From assembly GCF_023343835.1 (NCBI RefSeq), contig NC_064437.1, positions 29,425,001-29,489,000 on the forward strand: a stretch of DNA of 64,000 nucleotides, in the 5' to 3' direction. This DNA comes from Lagopus muta (lineage: Eukaryota > Chordata > Aves > Galliformes > Phasianidae). The notes under the pieces are model-generated. The model was not told the DNA's origin, searched no databases, and saw only the letters and a program-made list of their open reading frames with translations. How positions within the stretch are numbered: the first letter of the stretch is position 1; the number at the start of each line of letters is the position of its first letter. Positions 40,601-48,900 of this stretch are shown here, piece after piece. The position numbers were made by a program, and so were the translations under genes.

Positions 40601-41725
40601 GGTTGGATGTCAGGGGGAAGTTCTTTACAGAGAGAGTGGTAAGGTGCTGGAACAGCTGCCCAGAAAGGCTGTGGATGCCCCATCCATCCCTGGGGGTGTT
40701 CAAGGCCAGGTTGGATGGGGCCCTGGGCAGCCTGGGCTGGTATTAAATGGAAAGGTGGCGGCCCTGCATGAGGCAGGGGGTTGGGGATTCATTATTCTTG
40801 AGGCCCCTTCCAAGCCTGGCCGAATTCTGTGATTCTGTAAATAATAATGAGGAATTCAGGAAGAAAAGGAGGTACGAACATTTGGCTGTATTTTCTACAT
40901 GAGCAAAAAGCTTTTAATGTGTGTAACTCAGGTTATTAAATCTACCATATCACATTCATCTACAAATGCCTGCAAACGTTTTTTAGAAACATTCATATTA
41001 AGATAATTAAAAGCTCTCTCATTTCATATATGCTTTGCAAAATTAGACAGAAAGAGTTAGCAAACTGGACTTATTAAACTACTGATTTACTGGTTATATA
41101 TTATTTGCAGAAAACAACTTTCTAGAAGGGTACACAAGCAATAAAAAAAAAGAAGCAAAGCCACAGGAAAGCATCAGACTGGTAGCGGATGCGTTTTATA
41201 CAGATATATATCATGTACTAATAATCTAGATCTAATTTTAGTAATTGATTTGTATCTCAGTTGTTAAGAAGAAGTATCTGAAAGTTGCTTTTTAAGATGC
41301 TAAAAAGTGCAATTTGTAAATAATCAGAAAATCAACATATATCGATACAAGATAAAGAATAACCAAAGAGGAGAATAATTTTGGTAAGTTTCATGCTCAA
41401 CAGCCCTCACCAGACAGATATAGTATAATTTAAAACAAAATCCCTTAATTTCTGAGACCTATCCTACCCGTGGGCTCTGGAGGAAGAGATCAGTTACCCA
41501 GCTGGAACTTGCAGCTATCTGAACATACAACCCTCCTGCAGCTCTTGGTGAAGAGCATTTCATTTTAACATTGATTCATTCTTCCATCACAAAACTGCTA
41601 AATAATTCACTCTTCTCTTTCATGTGGGGATCCGATTAAAAATACAATGATGAAGATAATCCTACTTTGTCATCCTGGCCATTCAAACTGTCCTCCTTTA
41701 TTTTCCTCAGTTTCTGTTTGGACAT
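10526..41725 (-). CDS. SWT1: SWT1, PIN-domain RNA endoribonuclease homologue, 17 coding exons
   Basis: This is the complete minus-strand coding region: 17 exons, 2,631 bases, 876 residues (human about 900). It starts [12 protein letters not shown] at 41,725, followed by a Lys/Ser-rich disordered N terminus of about 310 residues. The PIN domain then spans about residues 364-500 with VVIDTN (D369), [10 protein letters not shown] (E405), DENNDD (D457, D461, D462) and TDDKNL (D485, D486), the acidic residues expected of a PIN nuclease. A helical C-terminal region follows ([31 protein letters not shown]). The protein ends MEAKTRGWL, earlier than my memory of the human C terminus. Yeast Swt1 cleaves faulty mRNPs near nuclear pores, and the vertebrate role is inferred from it. 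The gene shares a CpG promoter with TRMT1L. Residues 534-557 contain a tandem duplication. Confidence 0.94.
10632..12684 (-). other. SWT1: SWT1 last intron
   Basis: This is the 2.05 kb between exons 17 and 16. It holds a GC-richer block near 11,100-11,650 of unknown origin and one CR1 scrap. I saw no supported gene. Confidence 0.7.
11650..11760 (-). mobile_element. CR1 3'-end fragment
   Basis: It resembles the complement of a CR1 tail: AGAAGCATAGGACACTCCCG, GGTTGGAAGGACCCA, GTGGAGTCCAGA. It is short and degraded, in the last SWT1 intron. Confidence 0.65.
12685..12749 (-). CDS. SWT1: SWT1 coding exon 16
   Basis: The exon is 65 bases after TTGTTTTAG and encodes [20 protein letters not shown]. 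The ELYDCVSQ block is conserved. The donor is GTAAGC. Confidence 0.88.
13624..13690 (-). CDS. SWT1: SWT1 coding exon 15
   Basis: The exon is 67 bases after CTTTTTCAG and encodes [20 protein letters not shown] and then FK. It matches the mammalian LAPNSNYQDV...LYNFLI block. The donor is GTATAA. It lies 7.5 kb past exon 14. Confidence 0.88.
13691..21157 (-). other. SWT1: SWT1 intron 14 (largest intron)
   Basis: A 7.5 kb intron. It contains the solo LTR at 15,976-16,500, several A-runs and a 160-codon plus-strand open frame at 14,803-15,285 that has no family signature. It also holds the minus-strand coding-like segments at 18,135-20,535 discussed in the findings. No confirmed gene lies inside. 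Confidence 0.6.
15976..16500 (+). repeat. Solo LTR, avian ERVL-type endogenous retrovirus
   Basis: A 525-base unit that begins TGTCTTAGTTTCAGCTGGGA and ends AAACCACAGCA. This is the start and end pattern I associate with avian ERVL LTRs. The five bases outside are GTCTC on the left and GTCTG on the right, a near-perfect 5-bp target duplication as expected for ERVL. There is no internal retroviral gene on either side, so it is a solo LTR. It is antisense to SWT1. Family naming is from memory. Confidence 0.78.
18135..21887 (-). other. Unidentified coding-like segments in SWT1 introns
   Basis: Six minus-strand open segments are bounded by AG and GT sites: 21,696-21,887, 21,543-21,614, 20,164-20,535, 18,904-19,050, 18,685-18,804 and 18,135-18,271. 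Their frames could join in phase 0. Translations look amphipathic ([27 protein letters not shown]), but I recognise no family. SWT1 exon 14 lies between the second and third. Chance open frames remain the simplest explanation. Confidence 0.15.
21158..21280 (-). CDS. SWT1: SWT1 coding exon 14
   Basis: The exon is 123 bases after TAATATTAG and encodes [10 protein letters not shown] and then [20 protein letters not shown]. The donor is GTGAGC. Confidence 0.93.
22997..23205 (-). CDS. SWT1: SWT1 coding exon 13
   Basis: The exon is 209 bases after CTTTTTTAAG. It is a Ser/Glu-rich stretch followed by [20 protein letters not shown]. The donor is GTATGA. Confidence 0.92.
24599..24744 (-). CDS. SWT1: SWT1 coding exon 12
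   Basis: The exon is 146 bases after AAATGTCAG. It includes [20 protein letters not shown] and ends CTE before GTGAGA. Confidence 0.94.
25363..25430 (+). mobile_element. CR1 3'-tail fragment
   Basis: It reads GGTAGAGCTGGGTGATCTTG, then CTTTTCCAACCTTGG and GATTCTGTAAT, a typical CR1 3' end. It lies antisense to SWT1, in the intron after exon 12. Confidence 0.75.
25496..25634 (-). CDS. SWT1: SWT1 coding exon 11
   Basis: The exon is 139 bases after TGTCTTTCAG and encodes [20 protein letters not shown] and then WVAVFGYVV, near-identical in pattern to mammals. The donor is GTAAGA. Confidence 0.94.
26825..27012 (-). CDS. SWT1: SWT1 coding exon 10 (with 12-residue tandem duplication)
   Basis: The exon is 188 bases after GGCTTTACAG. 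It opens DREF, then two adjacent 12-residue units ([12 protein letters not shown] and [12 protein letters not shown]), and then [15 protein letters not shown], which is strongly conserved. The donor is GTAGTT. Confidence 0.92.
27820..27956 (-). CDS. SWT1: SWT1 coding exon 9 (PIN domain end)
   Basis: The exon is 137 bases after TTTTCCTAG. It opens TDDKNL, the last PIN acid pair, and runs to LELQQSKC. The donor is GTAAGT. Confidence 0.93.
28505..28918 (+). mobile_element. CR1 LINE, 5'-truncated copy
   Basis: It encodes [20 protein letters not shown] and [20 protein letters not shown] remnants, then CCCTTCCAACACAAACCATT and a CTATGA tail. It lies antisense in the SWT1 intron between exons 9 and 8. 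Confidence 0.9.
29502..29595 (-). CDS. SWT1: SWT1 coding exon 8 (PIN domain)
   Basis: The exon is 94 bases after AATTTGCAG and encodes [20 protein letters not shown] and then VVILC. It holds the DENNDD acidic cluster. The donor is GTGAGT. Confidence 0.95.
30153..30341 (-). CDS. SWT1: SWT1 coding exon 7 (PIN domain)
   Basis: The exon is 189 bases after TCATTGTAG and encodes [20 protein letters not shown] and then [19 protein letters not shown]. The Glu of LQEL is the second PIN acid. The donor is GTAAGA. Confidence 0.95.
31465..31710 (+). mobile_element. CR1 ORF2 fragment
   Basis: It carries TTTTTATCAATGACCTTGAG (the FINDLE block of CR1 reverse transcriptase) and then an arrangement like SALVRPHWSTA and GKTQSCW in broken frames. 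It ends abruptly near 31,710. Confidence 0.7.
32035..32160 (+). mobile_element. CR1 3' fragment
   Basis: A degraded version of the GLFSLEKR block ([17 protein letters not shown]). It is cut off on both sides, just before the longer CR1 copy. Confidence 0.7.
32170..35055 (+). mobile_element. Long CR1 LINE with dead ORF2
   Basis: About 2.9 kb covering nearly all of CR1 ORF2. The endonuclease start gives DLTAITET then WDES. The reverse transcriptase has [20 protein letters not shown] (catalytic Asp block A) and [12 protein letters not shown] (the FADD active site). Then come the C-terminal GLFSLEKRR block, the 3' UTR and a CATTCTGTGACTCTGTAA tail. Many stops and frame changes show it cannot make a protein. 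It is 5'-truncated near the ORF1/ORF2 junction. Confidence 0.92.
35056..35387 (+). mobile_element. CR1 3' copy abutting the long CR1
   Basis: A second CR1 3' end starts directly at the tail of the previous one (CACTGTGACCATCCAGTACT, later GTTAGATGTTAAGGCGAAAT). It ends CACTCTGTGATTCTTTGAAG. The junction suggests insertion into, or template jumping at, the first tail. Confidence 0.85.
35645..35743 (-). CDS. SWT1: SWT1 coding exon 6 (PIN domain start)
   Basis: The exon is 99 bases after TTTGCCAG and encodes [20 protein letters not shown]. The Asp of IDTN is the first PIN metal-binding acid. The donor is GTATGT. Confidence 0.95.
35871..36000 (-). CDS. SWT1: SWT1 coding exon 5
   Basis: The exon is 130 bases after TATTGTAG and encodes [15 protein letters not shown] and then [14 protein letters not shown], close to the mammalian block before the PIN domain. 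The donor is GTATGT. Confidence 0.93.
36638..36712 (-). CDS. SWT1: SWT1 coding exon 4
   Basis: The exon is 75 bases, 25 codons in phase 0, between CTTCCTGCAG and GTTAGT. It encodes [20 protein letters not shown]. Confidence 0.78.
37138..37882 (-). CDS. SWT1: SWT1 coding exon 3 (large basic N-terminal exon)
   Basis: The exon is 745 bases after TTTCTGTAG, just beside a run of 23 A (T on the sense strand). It encodes a Lys/Arg/Ser-rich disordered region ([24 protein letters not shown]) and ends FCFKQ before GTAATG. The match to mammalian SWT1 is weak in sequence but right in position, length and composition. Confidence 0.88.
39086..39144 (-). CDS. SWT1: SWT1 coding exon 2
   Basis: The exon is 59 bases after TTTCTTTCAG and encodes [19 protein letters not shown]. 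Two bases are carried past GTAAAT. Confidence 0.85.
39440..39655 (+). mobile_element. CR1 3' fragment
   Basis: It reads GGCACAGGCTGCCTAGAGAG, then GGCCAGCTTGGATGAGATTC and CATTCTATCATTCTATG. It lies in the SWT1 intron between coding exons 2 and 1. Confidence 0.85.
40150..40840 (+). mobile_element. CR1 LINE, 5'-truncated copy
   Basis: It starts in ORF2 ([20 protein letters not shown]) and includes [24 protein letters not shown] sequence and the GLFSLEKRR block. It ends GAATTCTGTGATTCTGTAA. All frames are broken. Confidence 0.9.
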
Positions 41726-41734
41726 CTTTCAAAC
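41666..41734 (-). CDS. SWT1: SWT1 first coding exon (with start codon)
   Basis: The acceptor is TTCTTCATAG, then nine bases of 5' UTR, then ATG at 41,725-41,723. It encodes [20 protein letters not shown] and ends on a codon boundary before GTAGGA. The start was chosen because this ATG opens the only frame that joins in phase to the next exon. Confidence 0.85.
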
Positions 41735-42688
41735 CTATGAAGAAAAGAAACAGCATTCCTGTTATGATTTCACATTTTTATTTCCTGCTGATAATAAAAA
41801 AAAATACTGCAACTGCACTGAGAAAAAAATTCTCTGTAGTTTCCTCTTCACATTACACAGCCACAGCCAGTCTGAGCAGGGCACCAGGGATCCACATCTC
41901 ACTCGGGGAACTTCCCAGAAGAAAGGCTGGCAGCTCCCTGCTCTGCCACCTGCTCGAGCCTTGTCACCACAGCAGACACAACATGCTAACAGAGGCAAAC
42001 ACCGTGCGTGACTTCAACAAGGCCCCAGACTTCTACAGCAGTTCCAACTATTTTTAGTTAACACCTCCACGCGTCATCCCACTGCTGTACGACAGAACGT
42101 TTCTCGGATACGAAGCACTGAAGCGATAACCGAAGCACTTCCAGGCTAACTAAAGGACAGTTTTTTACTAGCGATAAGCAAAGAGCAGAACAAGACAGAA
42201 GCGAAAAGCTGAGGCAGTCAGCTGCCAGGCTCGGCCCACTGCGATGCGCGGCGCCCAGGCGGACCGCCCCACCCCGCCCGGCTCCTTCCCGCCACGACGC
42301 TGGGCACCCCTCGGACCGGCCGCCGGGGATGGCGATCACGCCAGCTCAAACCGCGCGGACGGCATGCGAGGCCGGAAAGCCTTTCCGTTCGCTGCGAGTT
42401 TCGTCACCCGGTTACTTCAGGCCCTGAGAACTCAACACGCCACCTCCCGGAACGCAGCCCGTTCCGGGACGACGAGCCCCGTTCTCGTTTGAGGGAAGCA
42501 CCGGGCGATGTGCCGGGCCCCCGGAGCGCGGCGTCCCCCCACCACAGCGCATCCCTTCTCTCCTCCTCGCTGCAGCGTAGAGCCGCCCCCACCCGCCAGG
42601 CCAAAACGAACCCCTCCAGGGCAGACCTCCAACAGCAGCCTACCGTCCCAACCCAGAAGGCCCTTCTCCCCTCCTTCCACCTAGGTGC

Positions 42689-42703
42689 TCTGGGAAATGT
42701 AGG
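42689..42703 (-). promoter_or_regulatory. Possible ZNF143/Staf-type site in the bidirectional promoter
   Basis: TCTGGGAAATGTAGG resembles the complement of the CTACAATTCCCAG-type core bound by ZNF143, a factor frequent at divergent CpG promoters. One or two positions differ from the core as I remember it. It lies about 90 bases upstream of the TRMT1L ATG. Confidence 0.35.
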
Positions 42704-42789
42704 CGGTGCGCCCCGCCTCCCGCCCGGCTGGGGAAAGAAAGGCGTGCGGGTGAGGCAGTCGGCCCGGTGTCCTGTTCTCAGCGCAGAAG

Positions 42790-42907
42790 ATGGCAGCAGG
42801 GGAGGCTGTGGAGGCTGGGCTGTCTGCGGAGCGGCTGCAGGAGGCTGAGAAGGAGGCAGCAGAGAATGGGGCGAGCTCCGCGGGAGGTGGTGAGGCCGCG
42901 GCGCTCA
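42790..42907 (+). CDS. TRMT1L: TRMT1L coding exon 1
   Basis: The exon is 118 bases in the CpG island and encodes [20 protein letters not shown] and then an Ala/Gly-rich end. The donor is GTAAGG, with one base carried. The N terminus is poorly conserved in the family, so the start is less sure than the rest. Confidence 0.85.
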
Positions 42908-45900
42908 GTAAGGGCCGTTGGGATGCCGGGTTGACGGGGGGGGGGGGAGCCGCGGCGGCCGTGAAGCGGAGACGGTGGCCTACGGCCCACTTCGACGCGG
43001 GGGGGTGGAGAGGGTGGTGTGTCCGCGCGTGGGGCCGGGACTGTGCAGTCTCATGTGGGCCCGGCGCCAGCAGTCCCGTCCGCTTCGTAGCGCGATTTCG
43101 GCCGCGGGCCGGCGGCTCGGGCCCGCCGGCAACTGGAATCCTGCTTCAGTAACGCGTGCGTTTGTCAGCAGGCCGGCTAGAAGGAGCGAGCGCACTCGTT
43201 CTCACGCGGGTGCAGCCCGCCCCGACCATCTTGGCCCCGCACGTGCTCGGGACGTGCCGGGAGACCGGCTGTGCGGCGCTGCGCTGCGCGCCCTTCCACC
43301 TCACTGCCTGACCCCAGTGGTGCACGTGCGCTCAGTTCCGCCTTCTAAAAACATGCACATAAACCCGCGATTTGATTTTGGCTCTCTCTATTTAAAAACA
43401 AATTGTGTCGAAAAAGCTTTGTGACTTTTAAATAGATGAGCAGGCGGGAAGTAAATGCGAGAATCGGGTGAGCTTTCCATCTTTGCAAATAAGTCTGCGA
43501 GAAATACAGCAGCGCTGCAGTGATGCTGAGAGCTGTGCTGATCCCAGTTTGTTTTCCTTAAGGCAGCTTTAGTGGGCGTTTCTCCTTTTCTGAACAACTT
43601 ACTTGACCTGTGTCTTCAAGCGTTCCTGCAATTTCTTCTTTCTAGTTCTTTGGGATGGGAATATTGCAACGAATTGCAATTTTTAAAAGCGAAACCATCT
43701 TAGGAACTGCTACAAGATCCATCCAGCCCTTGTTCTGCCACCAGCCGTGACTGGGAATAGTTGTCTGAGGATGAACAGACTGAATGAACCCTCCAGAAAT
43801 GCCTTCTGTTACAGAACAGCAGGCAGCTCATCGTTTCCTTGAGCTGATGGCTTTGGGTTTAAAAGCTCACTGGCCATTTCCCATAACATTTTTGCTTTGG
43901 GACCTGCAGACTTGAAGAAGGCAGTGGCAGGGAGCTCTGCAGCATAGCACTAGCTTATGCAGAAATCTTCTGGTGTGATTATTCCAGCGATTTGATCCAT
44001 CCTGGGTTATGCTGGGAGTGAGAGAGCTGCACCTTTTCTACAGGTGTCTGTCATAATCACAGAATTATAGGGATTGGAAGGGACCTCCAGAGATCATCGA
44101 GTCCAACCCCCCTGCCAAAGTAGGTTCCCTACACCAAATAAATGGGCTGAGAAGCCATCTAACCTGTCCTGTTGGTTCTCAGTGGCTAGGAGGCTAATGC
44201 CTTAAAATTGTTTCTTGTCGCCCTTTTCTGAAACTTTCCTAGGACTATGCACGTTTTTAGTGGAGGGATATGGGGCAGTACTGCTCCATGTGCAGGTTCT
44301 CCACACTTTTTTCTTTCAGCTCCTAAGCTGGTTTTTTGTTTGGTTTTTTTTTTAGTAGGTTTTATACCTGTTCCTTTAGTCAAAACTGTGTATTAAAACC
44401 TGAAGATAGTAATCTTGACTGGTATTGCTAAGGAGACAGCACACCCATTCATTCCATTCATATGGGAAGTTAAGATTACCTTTTACCCTGAGGCCCAGCA
44501 CTTTACTGCTCTTTCTTTGTTTAATTCCCCAATTGCTAGGCCTCCTTTTTCCAGACTGTTGAACTAGCCACAGTTAACTACTGTTTTCAAACTTTTTTTT
44601 TTGTCAGTCCTGTATGATAGTTAAGTGTATTTGGACCTCCTGCTTGCTGCTTTGTATTGCTCACACTGTGTTTTGCAAGACAATAACATGCCAACGTTTT
44701 CCTGTTAGCTTCAAACATCTGATAGTACAGATGAGTGAATGGTTTCTTCTGTCCAGGATGGTGTCCTCTCACCCTGGTTTCCAAGGTTTTCCAAGGGTCT
44801 TTCAAATATTCTTCTCCAATACTCTGGTTTTACAACTTTTCTCTTTTACAGTAGCAAATATGGCTGAAAGCGAATGAACATAGCATTACAATTTCGATGT
44901 ATCAATAACATTTTTACTTTAATTTGTTTGATTTTCCTAAGATGGTGAAGTTGGCTGTACAAAAGTGGAAAACAACAACCTGTCTGTGAAAGCTGGGTCA
45001 GAAGTAGAAACCAAAGAAGAAAGAACAGAGCATGAATCCATAAGGGAGCCTGATAGTAACATTTTGGATGTTTCATCTGATTATCCAAGAGGTTTGCTCA
45101 TAAATATGAGTATTTCTGTAGTGTGTTTGAGCAAGGGAGAAGGAAAAGGTAGAAATGGTGGGTAAGAAAGTCAAGTGGAATGTGTGCAGTTGAGTTTCTA
45201 TGCATCTGGTGGCTAGTGATACTTTTTCCCATGTGGCTGTATGAAATATTTTCCTACAGTATTGAAAACTTATTTCAAGTGAGATGCCATTTCATCCTCT
45301 CTATGATTTCTGGAAGCCACTTCCAAAATTAGTGCATGTGACAGCAGTGCAAGAGAATATCCACGCAAATGGGGAAGCAGGAGTTGATTTTAACCTTAGC
45401 TTTAATGCTCCCTGTCATATCTTTGCATATTGATCAGTTGCTCTTTTCATTTCATGTAAGAAAATCTGAAAGACTAATGTTGTACAAGCATTGAAAAGTT
45501 TTAAAGTCCTTGCAGAACTGGTCTTATAGACTGAGATGTTCTGTGTGCTGCAACCAACAGAACTTACTGGATAAGCTGATCCTACTGGGCTTAGCAAATT
45601 CTATGCTATTTCCATTCATAATTTGAAAACTGGGAAGGTAGTTTTAGATGTTCTCAAACATTCTAAGAAAAAAAAAAAGGTAGAATTGAAAGTGTCCTGG
45701 TTTTATATTAGATAATTACTACTTAAAATCTATCCACCTCTGGCTGCCATTTTAGTTTTGCCAGGCCATTCATAGGATGATACTGCTTTGTGTATTCAGC
45801 AACAATGGCATGTAGAAAAGTCAGAGACAAATAGTATGTGACTTGCTCTTTTCAGCTTGAGTTTTTCAAATGAAGATCACTTCAAGTAGAGAATTCTGAT

Positions 45901-48900
45901 GTGTGTCAGCATTGAAAAGCAAGTAGAATATCTTCATCCTACTAAAAAACCAGTTTGGGGATTAATTTTGCGAGTTACTCTTTCTACTGGAAACTAAAGG
46001 ATAGAAACAAGTATTCCATTTGGCGTCACTGACCTTTTCCAGTAGTAGGCTTGAAGAGGTGGACTAAGTAATAAAATAGTAATAAAAAACACATTTTTAA
46101 GAGTATATTTAATTTTTGAATCTCTCCTGTTTTAGAGAAACATCTTTCCATTCAAAGACAACTTGCTGATCTAGAGAAACTGGCTGACCTGAATGAAGGT
46201 GAGTCTACCTTAGCAGTACCCCAGGCCACAAATCTTCATGTTTCAAGTATTTACGTTTTTCCTCAATAGCTATTTTTCAAACACTGCATCTGTTTTGTTC
46301 TTCATTTGTTTGTGATGCTCAGAGACCAAGGGATTCATTACTGAATAACTTTATAATATTTATTCTTTTTTTTTTTTTATCAACTGCTGTACTTCTTTTA
46401 GTAAATCAATACCCGTAAGCATTTTTTTTCTTCAGCATTTTTTTTAATATTGGTAGCATGCATGGATTAGCAGAATGTTTACTCTAGCTATACTTACATC
46501 AGCAGCTCAGTCTCACTTAGGCTCATTAGTCTCACTGTAGCCACAATATCAGGGAAGCTAATTGTTGTCTTTACAGCGTTTAATCTTCTGTTTCAGTTGT
46601 TTCCTTACTTTATCATTTTTTCTGATCCATTTTTTTAGTAGAGGACTGCTTAGGAGTGTTAAGCATTTTTATTGCAACTCTTAGCAACTCCTATTTTTTC
46701 TCAGATCACATGTCTGTCTTTAATATAAATAGTGCCAGTCCTTGCACCTGAAACTCGTTTTTATTCACAGATCAAGAAAAACATCAGTGTGTAAACTACA
46801 TCATACAGCTCTTGCGCCTTAATAATCTTCTAGGGTGTTCACTGATAATAGCCTGCTTCTGTAGCTGCTTATTTTGACCAACAAATATACTGAGAGAATA
46901 GTTTCTATATAAAGTTAGGTTGTTCTGTATTTAATGAAGAGATGAGTAATAGATTCTTCTTAGGTCTGATGTTCATGGGTTTTAACTGCTATCAGACCAA
47001 ATGCTGCATTAATCCATGGCGCCGATTAGAAAATAAAAAACAACGAAAGCAACTCTATTCCCTTGCCTGTTCTCAATAGTCAGTTTTTTCTTTCTACCAT
47101 GGAATTACCATTCTTCTGCTGTGTGTGAATGAACTGACTTGTGTTTATTGTCATTACCTCGTGTTTGAGATTCAGTAACGTGTGGCAGTAGCAGAGCCTT
47201 ATCAACCTTAGGGAGAAGCAATGCTTGATTTCAACTGTTAGCCGCTTCTCCTGGTGTCAGAGGCATGGGATACTGCAGGGGTGTGGTAGGTTGCTTGTAA
47301 GAAGGCCATACCAGACGAATTCTGTTGTTTGTGAGACTAAGGAATTATTATATCAACACCCACACTGTGTAGAAAGTTCCAGTATTCATCCTGTACTGTG
47401 GCACTACAAACCTTTCTGCTAAATTCTACATGAGAAGTTGATTTTTCAGCAGTAGGAGACCCAGAGGCAGCTGTATGCGTGCCCTGGTCTGTAATTCCCA
47501 CAGACTAAGTGCACAGCCTGTGTGTCCCAGGAGCCAGCTTTTACTTAGGATGTATTTGGATTGCTTCAGCTTTTACTTAGGATGTATTTGGATTGCTTCA
47601 ACACCTTTGTTGCCAGACAACTTTGCACTTGCTTTAGTGTTCTAAAAACAAGATTTCCCGAAGATTATTATTAGCACTGAGTACAGTATTTTTGCAGTTT
47701 GAAAAGATACCAGGTGCTTGCTTTACCTAAAGCCATGTTCAGAGGCTCAGGAGCATAAAAGACAGGTTCTTGTTCTCTCACTGGTTGGGTTTTCTTGAAA
47801 CACTGTAAGCCTCTGGATGTCTGTAAAAATTCCCTCACTCTGCAATGCTGTTAAGAAGTTAGATTATGATCAAATGGCTCTGAAATTAAAAAAAAAGAAA
47901 AAAAATAAAGTCAAAAACGTGGAACTGACCGTTGTAGAAGAGGATGATCTTGAAAGAAATCATATTTTTTGTTTGTATTCCTTTAAGTAGAAAGCAAAGA
48001 GAATCCATATATTGCATATATATCCATATATATCCTGAGAAACTAATCTTCAGTTCCATTGGTTGGACTTGCCTTCTCTTTTTGATGTGCATCTCTCTTA
48101 AAAGGCATCGTAACTGCTTTTTACACGTTTCTCTTCATAATCCTTGTTGGTATTTTCAGCTGAAAAGAAGCCTTGTCCCTTGTGTCCTGAAGAGAAATTT
48201 AAAGCCTGCTATGGCCATAAACTTCATCGTCACCTCCAGAATTTGCACTGGAAAATTTCTGTGGAATTTGAAGGTAAAATAAGCCATCTTTCAACAGTAA
48301 ATAGCAAAAGAGAGGGCAGATGTGGAGGACATTGGTCTGTGGTCTTTTTTAGCTCCTCTTGACTTAAGTGTGAGCTTCATGCACCTTATCAGCTCTAAAC
48401 CAGAACCCTATCTTGACCATTTACTTTGCCATGGGATATAAAATAGAAATGTAAAATAGCTCTCCATTTTTTTACATGCCAAAATAGTTCAAATTGTGCA
48501 TTTTCTTGTTTTAAAAAAAAAAAAGTGCTTGACGTGTCATGATAATACAATACATTTATTTGATGCAAACTACTTTAATAAATGTTTTGGTTATATTAGA
48601 GCAATTTCCACCATCGCTCCCACCTCACCCTGCTGTCCTTTTTGCGTTGTCATAACATTTCTTTGGGTTCAGATAACTGCTCCAAGTATTGATTCAGTAT
48701 AAGTATTCTATAGCCTTATCTTTCACGCTACCAAACTCTGATCTGTTTACAAGATACATTAAAATCCTTACAAGGAGTTTTAAGAAAAAGAGTGAGCATC
48801 ATATGTTTCTTAATGAACAAGATGTACGAGTTTGCAGGAAATAATATAACCATCCAGAGTATGGCAAAACTGAAGTTAAATTAAATGAAACAATTTTCAG

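Larger units (their letters stand above)
42240..43340. promoter_or_regulatory. CpG island, shared SWT1/TRMT1L bidirectional promoter
   Basis: CpG is dense here against an AT-rich background. TRMT1L starts at 42,790 going right. SWT1 goes left with its first coding exon at 41,734, so its untranslated first exon must lie in or near the island. A possible SWT1 donor on minus is GACG|GTAGG, with exon end at 42,644. No TATA box was seen. Large open frames here are GC-driven chance. Confidence 0.8.

Noticed and set aside
42918..43424. 168-codon frame and other long frames in the CpG island
   Set aside because: GC-rich DNA has few stop codons. The frame starts inside TRMT1L intron 1 just after the donor and has low-complexity Arg/Gly/Ala content.
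44614..44877. Possible alternative TRMT1L start ending in MAESE
   Set aside because: The ATG near 44,862 hits a stop after a few codons and does not join exon 2. The CpG-island exon joins in phase.
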